Origin: Perkinsus chesapeaki
Lineage: Eukaryota > Perkinsozoa > Perkinsida > Perkinsidae
Assembly (NCBI GenBank): GCA_013115145.1
Contig: JAAPAO010000001.1
Span: 62,001 to 126,000, forward strand
Direction of reading: 5' to 3'
DNA length: 64,000 nucleotides
Each line of letters begins with the position of its first letter. Positions within the stretch are counted from its first letter, which is position 1. Below, in pieces: positions 45,218 to 58,900 of the stretch. Below the pieces are notes generated by a model. It made no database searches. It saw only the letters and a list, made by a program, of their open reading frames with translations, and was not told the DNA's origin. The translations under genes and the position numbers were made by a program.

Positions 45218-45817
45218 TTCCGTAGAATGTATTTGTGTATAGTAGCAAGGTTGCTGCTGACTGTTTTCGAACCAGGATGTTTAACGGTCGTCGAAGATAT
45301 GACTGTTGAACATACGTTACTATAAACGTCCTTGGTTTTTTCCGGCACCCATCAACGGGATACCGTCATGTTTACTACTGCTTTTCTCCCAGTCTAACCG
45401 TTGCGGTTTCAGCTCTAGTGTTTTGGGTTATTATTTGTGATGATAGGAATACGAAAAAAGAAGCAAGTTCGGAATACGAGAGCAGTTGAGAAATTTCTGG
45501 GGCACTGCGTTTGTATGAGGACCAACACCAAGTGTGAAAGTTGAGCACGAATGGCTCTTAGCTACGAGCCTCGTTATTGATGGAGAGGTTCGCTAATAGC
45601 GACTGTGTTGATACGTAAACACAAGTACAGAGACTTGAGAAGACTTGATCTGATAACTGGGAGTATAAGAACCGCGCCTAGCACGGTCGTCGAAGACCTT
45701 AAAAATCAACTAAGCTCGGCTGACTAAATTGGCCAATACTAGCATTGGCGTACGGCGGGGAAGTAGGTGCCGATTGAGACCTAGAGTCGAGTATCAAATA
45801 AACTAAATGTACAGTCA
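45218..45817. other. intergenic, no gene seen
   Basis: No ORF of note. The 14-mer ACGGTCGTCGAAGA occurs twice (45284 and 45683), the only structure I noticed. It is convergent space between the mucin gene (+) and the small secreted gene (-). Confidence 0.5.
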
Positions 45818-46204
45818 CTAATCGTGATAGTGAACAATTTCGATACTGTTGACTTTGATGTGGACTAGGTCATTTCTTTCGGAATACTTCAGTTCTTTCC
45901 AATCATCGGCAAGGAGATTATAATCTCTCAGCATTCTTGTCAAACCTTCAGACGATTGGTTAAGTGTGACTACGGTGGGGTCACTTTTATTAAAAACATA
46001 ATCGATATCGTAACCGTAATACATCAGATGGTTCCCTTTGGTCTTCCCTCCGAGATGGAGCGTTCCCTCCTCTTGAGCGGGCTCGGGGAAGTAAACCCAG
46101 AAGAAAAAATGGGGCAGAGTGCAGTTGATGTAGATACCTGTCGGTGGACCGGCTACAGCGTAGTTGAGTAAAGTTAGTACTACAAGACCAGACAATAACG
46201 CCAT
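45818..46204 (-). CDS. small secreted orphan protein, single exon
   Basis: The ATG at 46204 gives a 128-residue protein with a textbook signal peptide (MALLSGLVVLTLLNYAVAG). The mature part is beta-rich (GIYINCTLPHFFFWVYF), with two possible N-glycosylation sites (NCT, NKS) and a C-terminus ending VNSIEIVHYHD. There is no intron, unusual here. It is divergent from coiled-coil gene B, with about 260 bases between their starts. No family is recognised; such short orphans are common among secreted proteins of parasitic alveolates. Confidence 0.7.
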   Translation of the reverse strand: MALLSGLVVLTLLNYAVAGPPTGIYINCTLPHFFFWVYFPEPAQEEGTLHLGGKTKGNHLMYYGYDIDYVFNKSDPTVVTLNQSSEGLTRMLRDYNLLADDWKELKYSERNDLVHIKVNSIEIVHYHD

Positions 46205-46360
46205 TTGATAACAACAAAAATGATAACCTTTAATGATACGAAGTGAGCTAGCTAGATCAGTTCAAATTATTCACATTCATCAACTTTGTGGCGAATCTGC
46301 AACACTTGTAGCAACCACATGATGGATTGTGGCCGAATAGTGTTTTTGCATCGGCGTGCC

Positions 46361-46413
46361 AATTTTTAGGCGCGCGCTTTTTTCAGCGCAACTTGATCGC
46401 TCTGCACGGTCGT
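46361..46413 (+). promoter_or_regulatory. conserved block upstream of coiled-coil gene B
   Basis: Counterpart of the block at 37416-37471: AATTTTTAGGCGCGCGCTTT, GCGCAACTTG, then CTCTGCACGGTCG, ending about 50 bases before the start at 46465. Conservation against diverged surroundings suggests a functional promoter or leader element, or recent common descent of the duplication edge. Confidence 0.5.
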
Positions 46414-46464
46414 AGGGTTGAATTGAACGGTTCCTTGAGCTATTACATTTTTTATCTCTATGCT

Positions 46465-49400
46465 ATGATACAACGCTTGAGCTTGCTGCTGTGGATTGCT
46501 GCTGCTATCGGGAGAGCGGATGAGGTGAACAGGAATATCAGGATCGATCTGGCGATCGGACAGGCTTCATTTTTAGGACATAATGGATGATGAGAATATC
46601 CACGAGCTTCTGGCTCATCGTGCACAGCTACCCACTATGCAGGATACAGAGGTACCAGCGTTGGGCCGTCGACTACTTCACCTGTGAAAATTTGCATTGG
46701 CTCCGACCAATACTGACGGGGGTATCTTTGGCTGTGGCAGGTGAAGAGGTTGGTTGCTCAGTATCCTGATATGGGATCAGAAGAGGAGCTTATACAGATA
46801 CTGTCAAAGGTGAATATTATAGATAACGAAGGAGCAACTTTATAGGCAGGTCGATTCGAGGGCTGAGTTCTCACTCTTTCATAAGAATAGGAGACGAAAA
46901 GGTGAAGGAAAGGGGGTTAGAGCATGCGAGGAAACTGGATATTACTCTGATGCTGACAATTATGATTGCCATGAGAGAAGGTGAGGGAAGATTACAGTAC
47001 CTGGGCTGCGGTGGAGGCTATGGCAGGTATAAGATGATCAAGGGGCTATTCGAACCTGAGAGAGAACTGCATGAAAAGTCGAAGCAATTGCAAGCTAATA
47101 TCACGGTAATGCATTGACACTGTGGCTCTATGGCTCAACTTGTTACCCTCAGACTCTACAGGCCGACTGGGATGCGGCAGAGGCGAATCTTGACAAGCTT
47201 ATGGGGTACACATGTAAGTTGTAGCCTTATTTTGCTATTGGCACTCTGTGTCCCTCAGATGGCCCTGGATCCAGTAAAGCGTCCCCGAGCACTACCGAGG
47301 GTTTAACACATCAAATAGGCCTCCTTTCGGGGGCTATATATGAGCTCAACTCAGCTGCGGTTAGGCGATTGGAGGGGACTAGCGTGGCACATGGCGGTTT
47401 AGGTCGCCAGTGCCGATGAGCTTTGGGCTGAGCTTGATAAAATCCATTTTGGATATGTCGCCGATGTCGACCAGTATAAGGCGGAGATGAGCACCGCACT
47501 CAATAATGTAAGGGATCGAAAGTGTTAGGTTGTGGATACGCGATGGGAAAGCTACTTGTTTAGCTACTAAAAGGAATATCTCAACTGGCAAGGCAGCAAT
47601 CGGATGCTCAAATGAGGAATACCATTATCCTAAATAGGCAGGGGAATAAGGCATTGAACGACATGGTGGATACTATAAACAAGAATCAGGTGGGGAGTGG
47701 GTTGGAGGGAAGGGCTTGAACTTAGAAGGGGTGTGTTTTAAGGTTAAAGTCGAAACCGAGGTGAAGCAAGCTGATTCGGAGAAGGCAAGGATGGAGAAGG
47801 TTACGTCGCAGAGCCTCGATGATGCAGAAGATGCTCTGTCGGGCCTCTCTGGTAGGCTGTAGATCTTTTGCTAGACACTTCTTAACGGAAGGTTTTTAGA
47901 TGAAGTTGCCGAGCTGCCTGAGGTTCAAGAAGAAGCCCGAGAGAAGGTAGAGAGGGAGCTGGATGAGAAGATACAGGACAATGCGGCGAAGACCAGTGAG
48001 GAGCAGCACAAGCTGGTTGATTCATATAGGTAAGAGACTCTGGGGGAGATGGGCGCGGGCAGGGTTGGTGATAGGAATGACGGTGAAAAGAAGATTGACA
48101 GCTTTGTCAAGGATGGAGATGCCTCTATCGAGAACCAATTCAAAGCCTGGGAGGTGGGACTAGTTTAGGATATATGGAAAAGTTGGTATGATGTAGGATG
48201 AAGAGAAGAAACGACGTGCTGTGGTGGAGGGACAGGTATCGGAGGAAGATGCCAAAGTGCAGGGCCGACAGGTGAGGTCCCATCTCGGGGGGAGACGGAA
48301 AGGCTGACTTGGTGTTTAGGAGGCGTTCAAGAAGGAGTTTGACGCAGCCGATGCGAAATCCCAGAAGACCGCGGAGGATTTTGCCCGTAAGCCTTGGGAA
48401 GGGGAAAGTTGGTCGTGAAATGACACTGTTGTGAAGGTGAGACGGAAAAGGAGTGGTCGGATCAAGAGAAGGTGTCATCGGATATGGCAAGGTCCATGAG
48501 GGAGGTCAGAGGTGAGCTCAGCTGGGTCCTGTGATCGATGGAAGCTTGTGTCTTAGGGATGCTCGATAGTTTCTCGTCAAATACGGAAAAGGAAGCACAC
48601 GAGTTGACTGTGGAAGCTCGGCAGAAGCAAGCTGCATTGAAAAAGGAAATCTTTGAAACTATAAGTGAGCGTTGCTAGAAGTGTCGGTGGTTGTTGCTAT
48701 GGGTCGTTGGCTGTTAGACAGCGCTGGTGTGAGCCTAGGAGACGTTCTGATGTCGATGGATAAATCGCTGTCTGCTGCTGATAAGGATATATTCTCGAGC
48801 TCCAATGAGGCAAAGACCAGAGTGATGAGTAAGAGAGCATGCTGGATCATCAAAGGCCTATTTCTGTGGTATCAGCAATGATCCGGGACGCCTTCCGGGA
48901 GGGAGGGGAGAAAGGCGCAAACATGGCTGCCGTGCTGAAGGACCTCCTTGGTGGTATAGAGCATGGGGAGATGTCATTGTCGAGCGATGTGAAGGCCAAG
49001 AACACAGAGGTTGAGTAGGTTGCAGTGGAAGTTGGAGGGTGGACAGCAGCAGATGTTGGTTGTTTGTTGTTTAGAGCGGAAACTTTTCAAGTAGGAGAGA
49101 AGCTTCAGATGGGTATGGAGGAACTCTCAGAGATACTAGCTCGAACCGCTAGGGAAAGTTCCGCAGAATCGAGGCAAGTGAAGGACTCGGCCGAGGTGAG
49201 CAGAACGGTTGGACGGAGAAGGTCCAGAGCCTGTATTGATGTAGGGAGCCATATATCGGGATCGAACTGAGTTCGAAGGGAAGCTGGGAAGTTTGGAAAA
49301 GCAGAGCGCTACGAATGTTAGGGGAGCGGATTCTGAGATCCAACGGAACTACCAGGTGAGCTTGGGGTGGTGGTGAAGCTTGATAGTCGTCGTATGACAT

Positions 49401-52400
49401 CTGTTAGGGATTGCTGAAGATGGTGACCGATGCTGGTGGCAGCGCCGAGGATCTGGTGCAGGCCTTGAGGGGTTTAGCGATCGAAGAGGGGACACTTAAG
49501 GGTGATCTCCTCACAGAAAAGCGCAGGTCCTCGGAGAGCTTACAGCGATTGGCTCGGTTACTCTCTACCAGTGAGGGCGAGTTAGTAGGGAATCTCTCAG
49601 CTCGGTTATTGGCTGCTATGTTACCTGTACTAGGCTTCGAGGCTAACGGCCTTCTTGAGGGCATCCAGCTCAAGTATGAGTGACGCTATGAAAGATGAGG
49701 ATAACAAGGCGACTAGAGCATTCCAAGGTGTGGCAACGGAGGCGAGCCAAGGCATTAAGGCAAGCTACTTCACTGCACATTGGGCTCTATTATTTCATCC
49801 ATGGTCATACGTTTGTTACTGCCACTGATGTCTACGGTGTATCATCATCATCATAGTACGTTCGAAGGTATAGTGTTATTCCTCAGAGCTACGAGTCTGC
49901 AACCCGAAGGATTGAAGGAGAGATAGGCTCTAGTCTGTCCTTGGATCAGCAGAAGGCCCGCATACTTCAGCAAGAGCTTAGGAACGTTGACACTTCAATG
50001 GAGGACCTGGTGAAGTCTCAAGAGGCCGAACTGATGAAAGAAAAGAACGTCTTCACTGAGGGACTGGCGCAGAGCAACTCTCGAGCTGATACGGCGTTGG
50101 CTCAAGTGCAGGCTGAGCTAGCAGGAAATGAAGGGAAAATGGAGGAGGGTCTGAAGAGCATGGTAGGCATGATGAGAGCTGTACATCTGTGCAAGGTGTG
50201 GTTCCAGCTCGAATCAAGAATGTTGAGCGCCGAGAAGAGAGCACGTGATGTTGAAACTCGAGCCGAATCTGAGATAGATTCGGCCAATAAGAAGTATTTA
50301 GCGGAAAAGACGAACTCAGCTGTAAGTTGCGGTATTAATGCTGTCCGCTGATATGATGATGCGATGACAGGTTTTAGAAAAGAAACTTCGCGATGATAGT
50401 GAGATGTTCCAAAGAGCTTCGGCGGGGTGAGAAGTACGAAGCTAGTGAGGCAAATACTGCTTCATAGTTACTATCGACAGTTGGACGGTGTGATGAGCTC
50501 GGTTGATGCCCAGAAGCGACAGTTCGAGGACAGCTTCATGAACCTCATGGAGCGCTTCGGGTGAGGTTGATTGGAGCCACGGTGGCGATGTTGTAGAGTT
50601 GCACATTTATGACAGGGTCCTTTCCCATCATGAAACCGAGAAGTTACGTAACTTAACGCGTGTCTTCGAGGAGAGGATTGTGAAGTTACCGCAACTCATG
50701 TCGCAAACAGCTCAGGATATTGAGGTGAGAATGGGCTTTGCCTACGATGCGTTTGCGTGCAAAAGTTTTGTGTCCACGCCTGTCTCCTTCTTAGCGCGAC
50801 TTCACTATATCTCAGCAGCAAATTGAGACTCGTTTGAGCGAGCTGCAGCATCAGGCAATGAATGCGGAGACGGAGGAAGAGAGAGCAAGAGCCGTCCAAG
50901 CCCTTCAAGTATTTTAGCTTCTTCTATAAAGCACAAGCTGCAGGACATCATCGACCTTAGGCGCTGGAACAGATGCGAGCATTGGCCGAACGTGTCAGGA
51001 CTGCCAACACTGCTTTGAAGCAGAAAATTCTCAATGGTGTGAACACTGCAGCTCAGATGTGGTTGACTAACTGCTATTAGGGGAGCAAATAGACAGTCGG
51101 CAGGTTGATGCTCTTCAAACCAGCATGAAGAGTGTCATTGGCAATCTCGAGTAGGGTAGCGTTAATCTGTGTATCACTGTAGAGTGTCCTATTGCCTGTA
51201 GAATACTAGACGCCCATCTGAATGGTGAGACAACTCATCTCCAGGGAGAGGTTGAGAATGTAGCCCAACGGACAAGTCAGCTCTTCCATGGTGAGTAGCT
51301 GAGCCTGAGGACATCTTAGTGCACGAGCGGGGTTGCAGGCCTCGAGTCCGCTATGAATCAAACTAATGCATTGCTCGATCGAGAACAAAAGGAATCCGAA
51401 ATGTCCACTCGCTTCGCCATCCAGGTGAGTACAATAGGGCATTGTGCGATTCTCAAGCAGCGCTACTCTACCATGCTTTAGACGACGGAGATCAATAATA
51501 AGCGACGGATAGACAGTGTGGCTGGCTCTGCGAAGGAGGCGGATCACTTGATCAAAACTGAGAACAAGGAGCTATGGATACTAGAGCATGAGCAAAAGAA
51601 TAACATATCAAGGGTGTAGGTCATCACCTCTTATACATTGCTATATTGGTGACCTGTGTATCTGTCGGATATGCGTATTATCATCGTTGACAAGCTGTTC
51701 GCCTATTGGAGCTAGATCCTCGTACTTGTTTACAATGTTATATTGAGATAGTAGTACTGTTGTCACTGACAGCGTGTGTGAGTATTAGTTAGTATACGTG
51801 CCTGTGAACATGGAAGGCTTGACAACATACTTGTGAATTTGCAAACCTTGCCTCCCCACCGCTTACTTGCCCTATCCAATTTTGCTATTGGTCAGGTATG
51901 ATAGTATTAAGGATATGAAGGAGGGCATTGAGCATCGTATAGGATTACTCATGGATGAACTGGCTAAGAACCAAGCTATGGTCAGTACCACCACACGTCG
52001 ACGACGACTACAGGTTTTGTCGTTTAGGTTGAAACCGAGGCGCAAGGGCAGGAGGGAGACGTTGCCATCCGGCTTGGTTTGGTGCGGCAAGCAGTCGGCC
52101 ACTTCCTGGGCCTTTGGAGAGACTTCTCTGCTGTTATGTCATCGAAGTTTCAGCGCTTCCATCAAGTGAAGCGGACAATCTTGGCGAGACATGATTGGCT
52201 TATTCTTAGGCGGACGCAGAGTTCATAGAGCAGCTGGATATGCAAGTGAGGAACGAGTTGGCTAAGAACGAGGATGTCGTGGTGCAAGCAATGGAGAATG
52301 TGAGTGCCTTCAACAGTGGATGGTTGTTGCCGCCGTACAGTTGATTAGGTGAATAAAGTGCATAAGGAGCTGGATAAGGGGTACCAGGAAGAAGCTGAGT

Positions 52401-52770
52401 TCGAGAAGTAAGCCTTTGGAATAGAAAGAAGTATTAGACTCGCTTTATTAGGTATATGACAGAACATATCAAAAAGCTACAGGAAAGGCAACGGGCAATT
52501 CACGACCATCGAAACGAACTTCTATTGAAAGCCAAAGCTGAGCTTGTCGAGCTTCAGCGCAAACAGCAGCGGATGGATGCAGGTAGGAGTTCGCGGCTTA
52601 CCTATCGGCAGCTTACCAGTGTCGTTGATTCTAGAGGAGCGGAAATACGTTCGCGACAACATTGCTAAGTTCGAGGAGGATATGACTAAGAAAGCTAATG
52701 AGGTAGAGATACATTCGTGGCCCTTGTCATCATTGTCGATTCCCAGGTTCTCCAAAGCGCCGCCCGCTGA
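46465..52770 (+). CDS. secreted giant coiled-coil protein, paralogue B
   Basis: The ATG at 46465 gives the signal peptide MIQRLSLLLWIAAAIGRADE. A 52-nt intron leads to MDDENIHELLAHRAQLP, then AQYPDMGSEEELIQILSK, VDSRAEFSLFHKNRRRK and SDADNYDCHERR. Long helical micro-exons follow in the same order as A. The 3' third (about 50.6-52.77 kb), matching A's intron-free exon, is split by about 14 introns: QAMNAETEEERARAVQALQ, ALEQMRALAERVRTAN, LEHEQKNNISRV, IRLGLVRQAVGHFLGLW, VNKVHKELDKGY, FEEDMTKKANE and VLQSAAR. The stop is TGA at 52768-52770. One intron after NNISRV is about 280 nt, far longer than the others. No known family. The mature protein is predicted to be almost wholly alpha-helical. Confidence 0.7.
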
Positions 52771-52952
52771 TCAGCACTGCTTGGTCTATACGGCCTTCCT
52801 GCTGCTGGCATGAATCATGCTGCCCCCACCAAATGGTGCTACTGCTGCCATTGCTTTGCTGTCGATGGAATATGATATTGTGTTGGTTAATTTGAAAGGT
52901 GTATGACCGAATCGTTGAAGCTATTACTTTTAATACTTTTTTAATTGTATAA

Positions 52953-55900
52953 ATGCTGCTAGTGTTCAAATTGCTATCAGCCTTCGGCACCGCAGCTGTG
53001 ATGTGTCGGAGCTTCTCTATTGAGGTGAGATACCATTTCAAAGGCGTAGAGGAAATGTGGATTGATGATGGCAGGCTGATGATGCCCTGGACGTGGACGA
53101 TACTGATCTCTCCTCGCTCCTGGCCCACCGTGCACACTTGCCTAGAGCTGGAGATGATGAGGTAACCTGTGTAGTGGCGATGATCAGTTCAGCTTGTTCG
53201 GAGCCTTCAGATAAGTCGACTAGTTGCTGAGTATTCTGACGTTGGTACCGAAGAAGAGCTCATGGAGATTGTAAGGGAACTTCTGGTCCAATTGGAGATT
53301 GCTTGTGGCAGGTGCGCAAAGTCGATGCTCGAGCTGAGATGGCGATGATGTATAAGGGAAGACGGCGCAGGGGTGAGCCACCAGGAGTTCTGGCCTGCGA
53401 GATGCTGGGCGTCTACTCGGATGCTGATAACTATGACTGTCACATGAGAAGGTGGGGACGGGCATCATGGTTGTTGTTGTTGTTGTTGATGTACAACTGG
53501 TCGAAACTATTGGAGTTTTCAGATATCGCGAGATCCAAGCCACATTCGACCCAGAGCAGACTGTACACGAGGAAGCCTCTCAGATGCGAGTGAAGGCTGA
53601 TGTAGGCTGATGATGATGATGAGTTGCTTCTATACTGGATTCATTCTTCGTTATGTCAGACGCTGAAGACTGAATGGGGCCGTGCGGAGACAGCGCTGGA
53701 TAAGTTGATGGAATATACCTGTACGGCAAGGCCGCTATGGTAGAGTAGGAGGCCAACTGCTGCTGTTCAGATGGCAAAGGAGGTTCCAAGTCCAACCCTT
53801 CTACGAAGGACGGCTTAACCCATAAGTTCGGTCTTGCATCGGCTGCTCTCTACGAGTTACACGCTGCAACGGTGAGCATGATCCAGAGAAATTGGAGAGT
53901 GCACGGGTGATGGTTGTTAGGCAACGGCTGCCGATGAGATATGGGCAGAGTTTGACAAGATCCATTTTGGCTACTCGGCTGATATGGACGATCTCAAGAC
54001 CGGTGCCGTCCATGCCTTCAACTCGGTAGGGAAGTGTTGATAGTTACGAGAATATCATTGCGGCCATTTGATTCAGCTTATTACTGGCATTCAAGATGTT
54101 ATCCGAGGACAAGCTGATGATCAGATGAAGAATCAGGTCACACTGAACGAAGATGCAAATGCGAAACTCTCCAACTGCACAAAAGGAATTAACCGGAACC
54201 AGGTGAGGGGGGAGGCTTGAGGAGTGACAAGTCTGGATGGATACGAGCAGGTTGAGATTGAGCGAGCAGCTAAGGGAGTAGAGAACCAGAAAGACAGATT
54301 GGAGGCAACAGCAGAGAAGTCTTTGGACGACGCTGAGGACACTTTGACGAATATTGCCGGTAAGCTTGAAAGGTATTTTGCGCGTGGCTGCTGAGCGGTG
54401 ACGTAGATGAGTTGGCTGAAGTACCAGTGAAGGATATGGAGGAGAGAGACAAAGCGTCAGATGAAGTACGTCATCAGATGGAGAAGGATGAGGACCAGAC
54501 AGAAGCTGAGATGGAGAAATTGGTCGCTGGATATGAGTAAGACGACGATGACGATCGAGAAGCGAGCTCTAACACTGCTGTGGTTTCATCAGGGAAAAGG
54601 CCGATAAAAAAATGGATCAGTTCGAGGAGGGTACGACCAAGCAGATCGAGAATCAGGGCGCTGATTGGAAGGTGAGAGATGTGACAGTTGCGGGTCAGAT
54701 GTGTCAATGTGATTGGCTTCAGGCGGAGGAGGAGAATCGTCGTAAAGGATTGGAGGCAAAGGTTGAAAAGGAACGCCAGGAGCTAGACAAGGCACAGGTA
54801 CCTGAGCAACCAATCTTAGTCACCTGGGGTCCCTCCCTTTAATACAGTTTGCGTTCCTGTCTCTGCTTGCTTGTGGGTTTATACAACTTTCCGCTACTCC
54901 CTCATAATGATAAGCTATAGCGGAAGTTACTCGAGCCATGGTGATGCGTAACTTTACTTTGGTTCAGGGAACGTTACAGAGCGCAATCGGAGATGCCGAG
55001 GAGAAGGCCTCTCATGAAGGCCATGAGTTTGAAAGTGAGCTCGACCACCGAGGCATGATATCATCACTTGGGAGCCTTTACTCGTTCAGAGAAGCATGCT
55101 GGTCGATGGGCAGAGTTCGAGCAGCTTGCCGCTGACATCGGCTTGAGCAGTGAAGAGTTCGAGAGTGAGTCAGCCAGAGCGATCATGGATTTAGGATTCC
55201 GTCACTTGTCAGAAATGGTGGAACAATTCGGGCTGGAGACCGAAACGGGAACGCACGAACTTGAGGAAGAGGCGAAGCGGAACCAAGCCGGGCTTAAGAA
55301 CGAGTTGTCCGATAAAATAAGTAGACACTGAGAGGCTCTAGGGAGGGCTTGAGGGCTCGACACCGCGGCATTTGATCTCAGGCGCAACTGGCGGTGGAAT
55401 AGCTGGCATTCTTGGCTCGTTGTTCTCTGCACTCGCTGGAGCTGAACAGGATATTTACGGAACCTCCGAAGGGGCTAAGCATGATGTCTTGAGTAATACA
55501 ACCTGCTGCTGTTGCTGCTGCTGCGTGAGGCATGGTATGCCGAGGAATGACACTCCACTTGTTTTTAGAGAGCATCAGGAAGACTTTGGAAGAGAGCGGA
55601 TTGGAGAATACGAAGATTGGGCAAGTGCTGGGAAATTTCATTGATGGTGTTCTCAAAGGCGAGAAGGGTCTAGCCTCAGATCTGCTAATGAAGCTGCAAG
55701 GAGTAGAGTAAGTCTAAGGGAAGGCAGGCTTATCGGCAGAGCGATGTGTGTGTCAGTATCGAGGCTCATGAAGTTGGGGATAGTCTCCAAGGTGGGGTCA
55801 TGCATTTGTTGGACAATCTGGGCCATAACGAAGCGAGAGCGAATCTGCAGGCTCATGGTATAAAGACGGACGTCGAAGTAACCCGACGCCAGCTTGAGAG

Positions 55901-58900
55901 ATTATCACTTTTAACTTTAGAACTCCTTGCATAACGGAGTCAATGGCTTGGACGGTAAACTGACAGGATTGAATCACGCTGTGCTCACTGCTGAAGAGGA
56001 GACCACCGGTCAGATGAACAAGGGGCTTCATGTGAGCCGCAGCAGGAGTTTCTGAGGTGGATATTTTCCACTGTGGCTGCTTTTAGTCGATCCTCCGCGA
56101 GCTGGGGGACGTAGGAGATGCGGCTGATGGGCTGTTCCAGGGCCTGACGGGCTTATCTCACGATGAGCACCAGCTAAAGGGAGACGCTCTGACTGGAAAT
56201 CGAAGGATTTCTGTGAACGAACGAAGACTCGCCCAGCGACTTGCTCAAACAGTGATGGGTCTGGTAGGGATGATGCGGGAGATGTGAGGTGGCGATTTAA
56301 TAGGACAATTCAGGGAGCACAGCTGATGCAGTTCGTTACCGGCTCAGAGGGGAGCCTGGCCGCCAGCATGCGTAATGAAGATATGAAAGCTGGGAAGGAG
56401 TTTGGCGTCGTGGCTGGAGAGTATGGTCTGGGAATCAAAGTGAGTTTATAACAGCATCCACTAGTGAAGACGAAGATGATGGTGATGTGTCTCTGTCAGG
56501 ACTACGAGGGCACCGGTAAAGAGGGCTACACTGAGTTGAAGAGTCGGTTGGGCAACGATGCGATTCGAGCGAAGGGGCTTGAAGGCGACCTTGGGCTAAC
56601 TGAAGAGCAGCTAGCTAAACTGCAGCGAGGAGAACAAGTGAACTTGGATGATGAGAACAAGGCATACGAGAACTACCTTTCACAAAACACCGCTAAAACG
56701 GGTGCTGAACTGGAAGGAATCAGAGCCAGGCTTGTCGGTAGCGAGGGACAGATTGAGCGGGAGTTGAGGGATGAGGTGAGATGATGATGACTAAAGACAT
56801 GAAGAAGAGTATATGGGTTCCAGATGGATTCGGCAGCCCAGAGATCTGAGCAAGAGGCTCGCAAAAGAGAGGCTGAAGCTGGCAGAACTATTAGTGCTGC
56901 TGAGAGAAAGCTGCAGTCGGAACGCTCCGATGATGCGGTAAGACGGGAAGAATCTGGCGTATTTGAAACGATTGTCTCAGGGAACCGAACGCAAGATGGA
57001 GGAGGATGCCGATCGGTTTAATAGGGATAAGGATGGCACTGAAAAGGACCTTGATGACGTTATGAAGGATATTTCTGGGGAAGACACAAAGTTCGATGCT
57101 GACCACAAGGACCTCATGGACAAGTTCAGGTTTGAAGGGTTTCAACAATGGTAAACCGAGATAACGGATGTTGTGCTTTAGCGAAGTGCAAGGGAAAGAA
57201 CAAGAAGATCTGAATAAATTGACAGCGACCTTCGAAGGCCGAGTTAACGCTCTACCTAAAACCGTTGCGTCGAGGATGAAGGAGCTCCAGGTGAGGAATT
57301 CAAACACAAGGAACGCTGGTCATGTTTATGGTTCAGAAAGAATTCTATGCATCCCATACGGCTATCGATAAAAGAATTGCAGAGCTGCGTCATCAAGCCG
57401 CGAATGCCGAGACTGAAGAGGAACGAGAAGCTGCCAGAAAGAATCTTGAGGTGGGTGGCGGCGGCGGCGCAGCGTTGATGTCGATGAAGACAAGGAGGCT
57501 TTGCTTGGGCCATTCAGGCTTTGGAAAAAATGAGGGAATTCGCCGATAAAATAAAGGCGGCTGACGATGCGATGAAGGCTAAGATACTGAGAGGTTGGGA
57601 TAGAAGGGAATCCCTATGAGACATGGTGTATTGTAGGAGAGGAAATCGATGAGGAAGAGTTGCTGGCTGTGCAGGATGGCATGAAGGCAGTTGTTGGGAA
57701 TTTAGAGTAAGTAGAGATGGCGGCGATCTCTTTACGCTGATGACTCTTTGATGCTGTTAGGAACATCGAGGGCGACTTCAATGGCAACGGTGACACGTTG
57801 AATTTGGAGTATGGAGACGTTGAGAGAAGACTGGGGAGCCTATATAGTGGAATGGGGGCCTCTGTTACTGAAGGCGTGTCGGTGCTGGACCGAGAACGAA
57901 GGGAAGCTCTAACGGGGACCCAATTCGACATCCAAACTTCTGAGCTAAATAACAAGCATCGTCTCGACGGCCTAGGAGCTGATACGAATGGGGCGAAGCA
58001 TATATCTATTTTGGAGAATCAGGAATTTCTCGCTCTGGAGCACGCACAGAAGAACAACATCACGAAAGTGTAAGACAAACGACTACGACGGGAGGCGCTC
58101 TGAAGTCATGGTCACTATTTAATCAATTCAGACAAAGTGAATTGCGAGACATGAAGCAAGGTATAACAACACGCATATCAAATGTTATGACAGAACTAGC
58201 TAAATCACAATCGAGAGTACGTGAGATTGGAAAGGAATGAGCGTAATACTATTAGTATTATTGGGTAGATCCACCGATCTGTGAACGAAGACGAGGCTGA
58301 CATAGCATTCCGCCTTGGTCTAGTGCGACAAGCAGTAGGTCAATTTTTGGCCATTTGGAAAGACTATGCCAACAGCATGCATAAGAAGCTGAACAAATTC
58401 CATCAGGTGAATCGTTGATCATCTCGATAGGTATTGGTATGACTGATGGAGTTCTCCTCAGACGGATCTCGAAATATTAGAATTGATGGTACAGGCAAGT
58501 CGCAAGGCTCAGGATGATACAACACGGAAAGTGGAAAAAGCAGCGGCAAAGGTAACGACAAAAAACCCTTGCCTATATTCATATCACTTCTATCAGGTAT
58601 CGAGTTATGATAGGCAGCTGGATGAGGGCTATAAAGAGGCTCGAGAGTTTGCTGAGTAAGCCACACCAACAACAAGTGAAATGTCGGTCGTATTCTGCCG
58701 CCTTCAGATTTACCGACTCGCAAGTATCAAAACTGAAAGAGGAAGAAAAGGAGGCTCAAGAGAGGTCTAAATCTGTGATGGAGGAGTCTACCAAGGACCT
58801 CGAACAGATGATCGACACTCAAGAGAAGTTGAATGAAGGTAGATAGAAAAGCACGTCATTGGCACCGCGAAGATCACCTTCAGATCAAATGCACGCCGCC

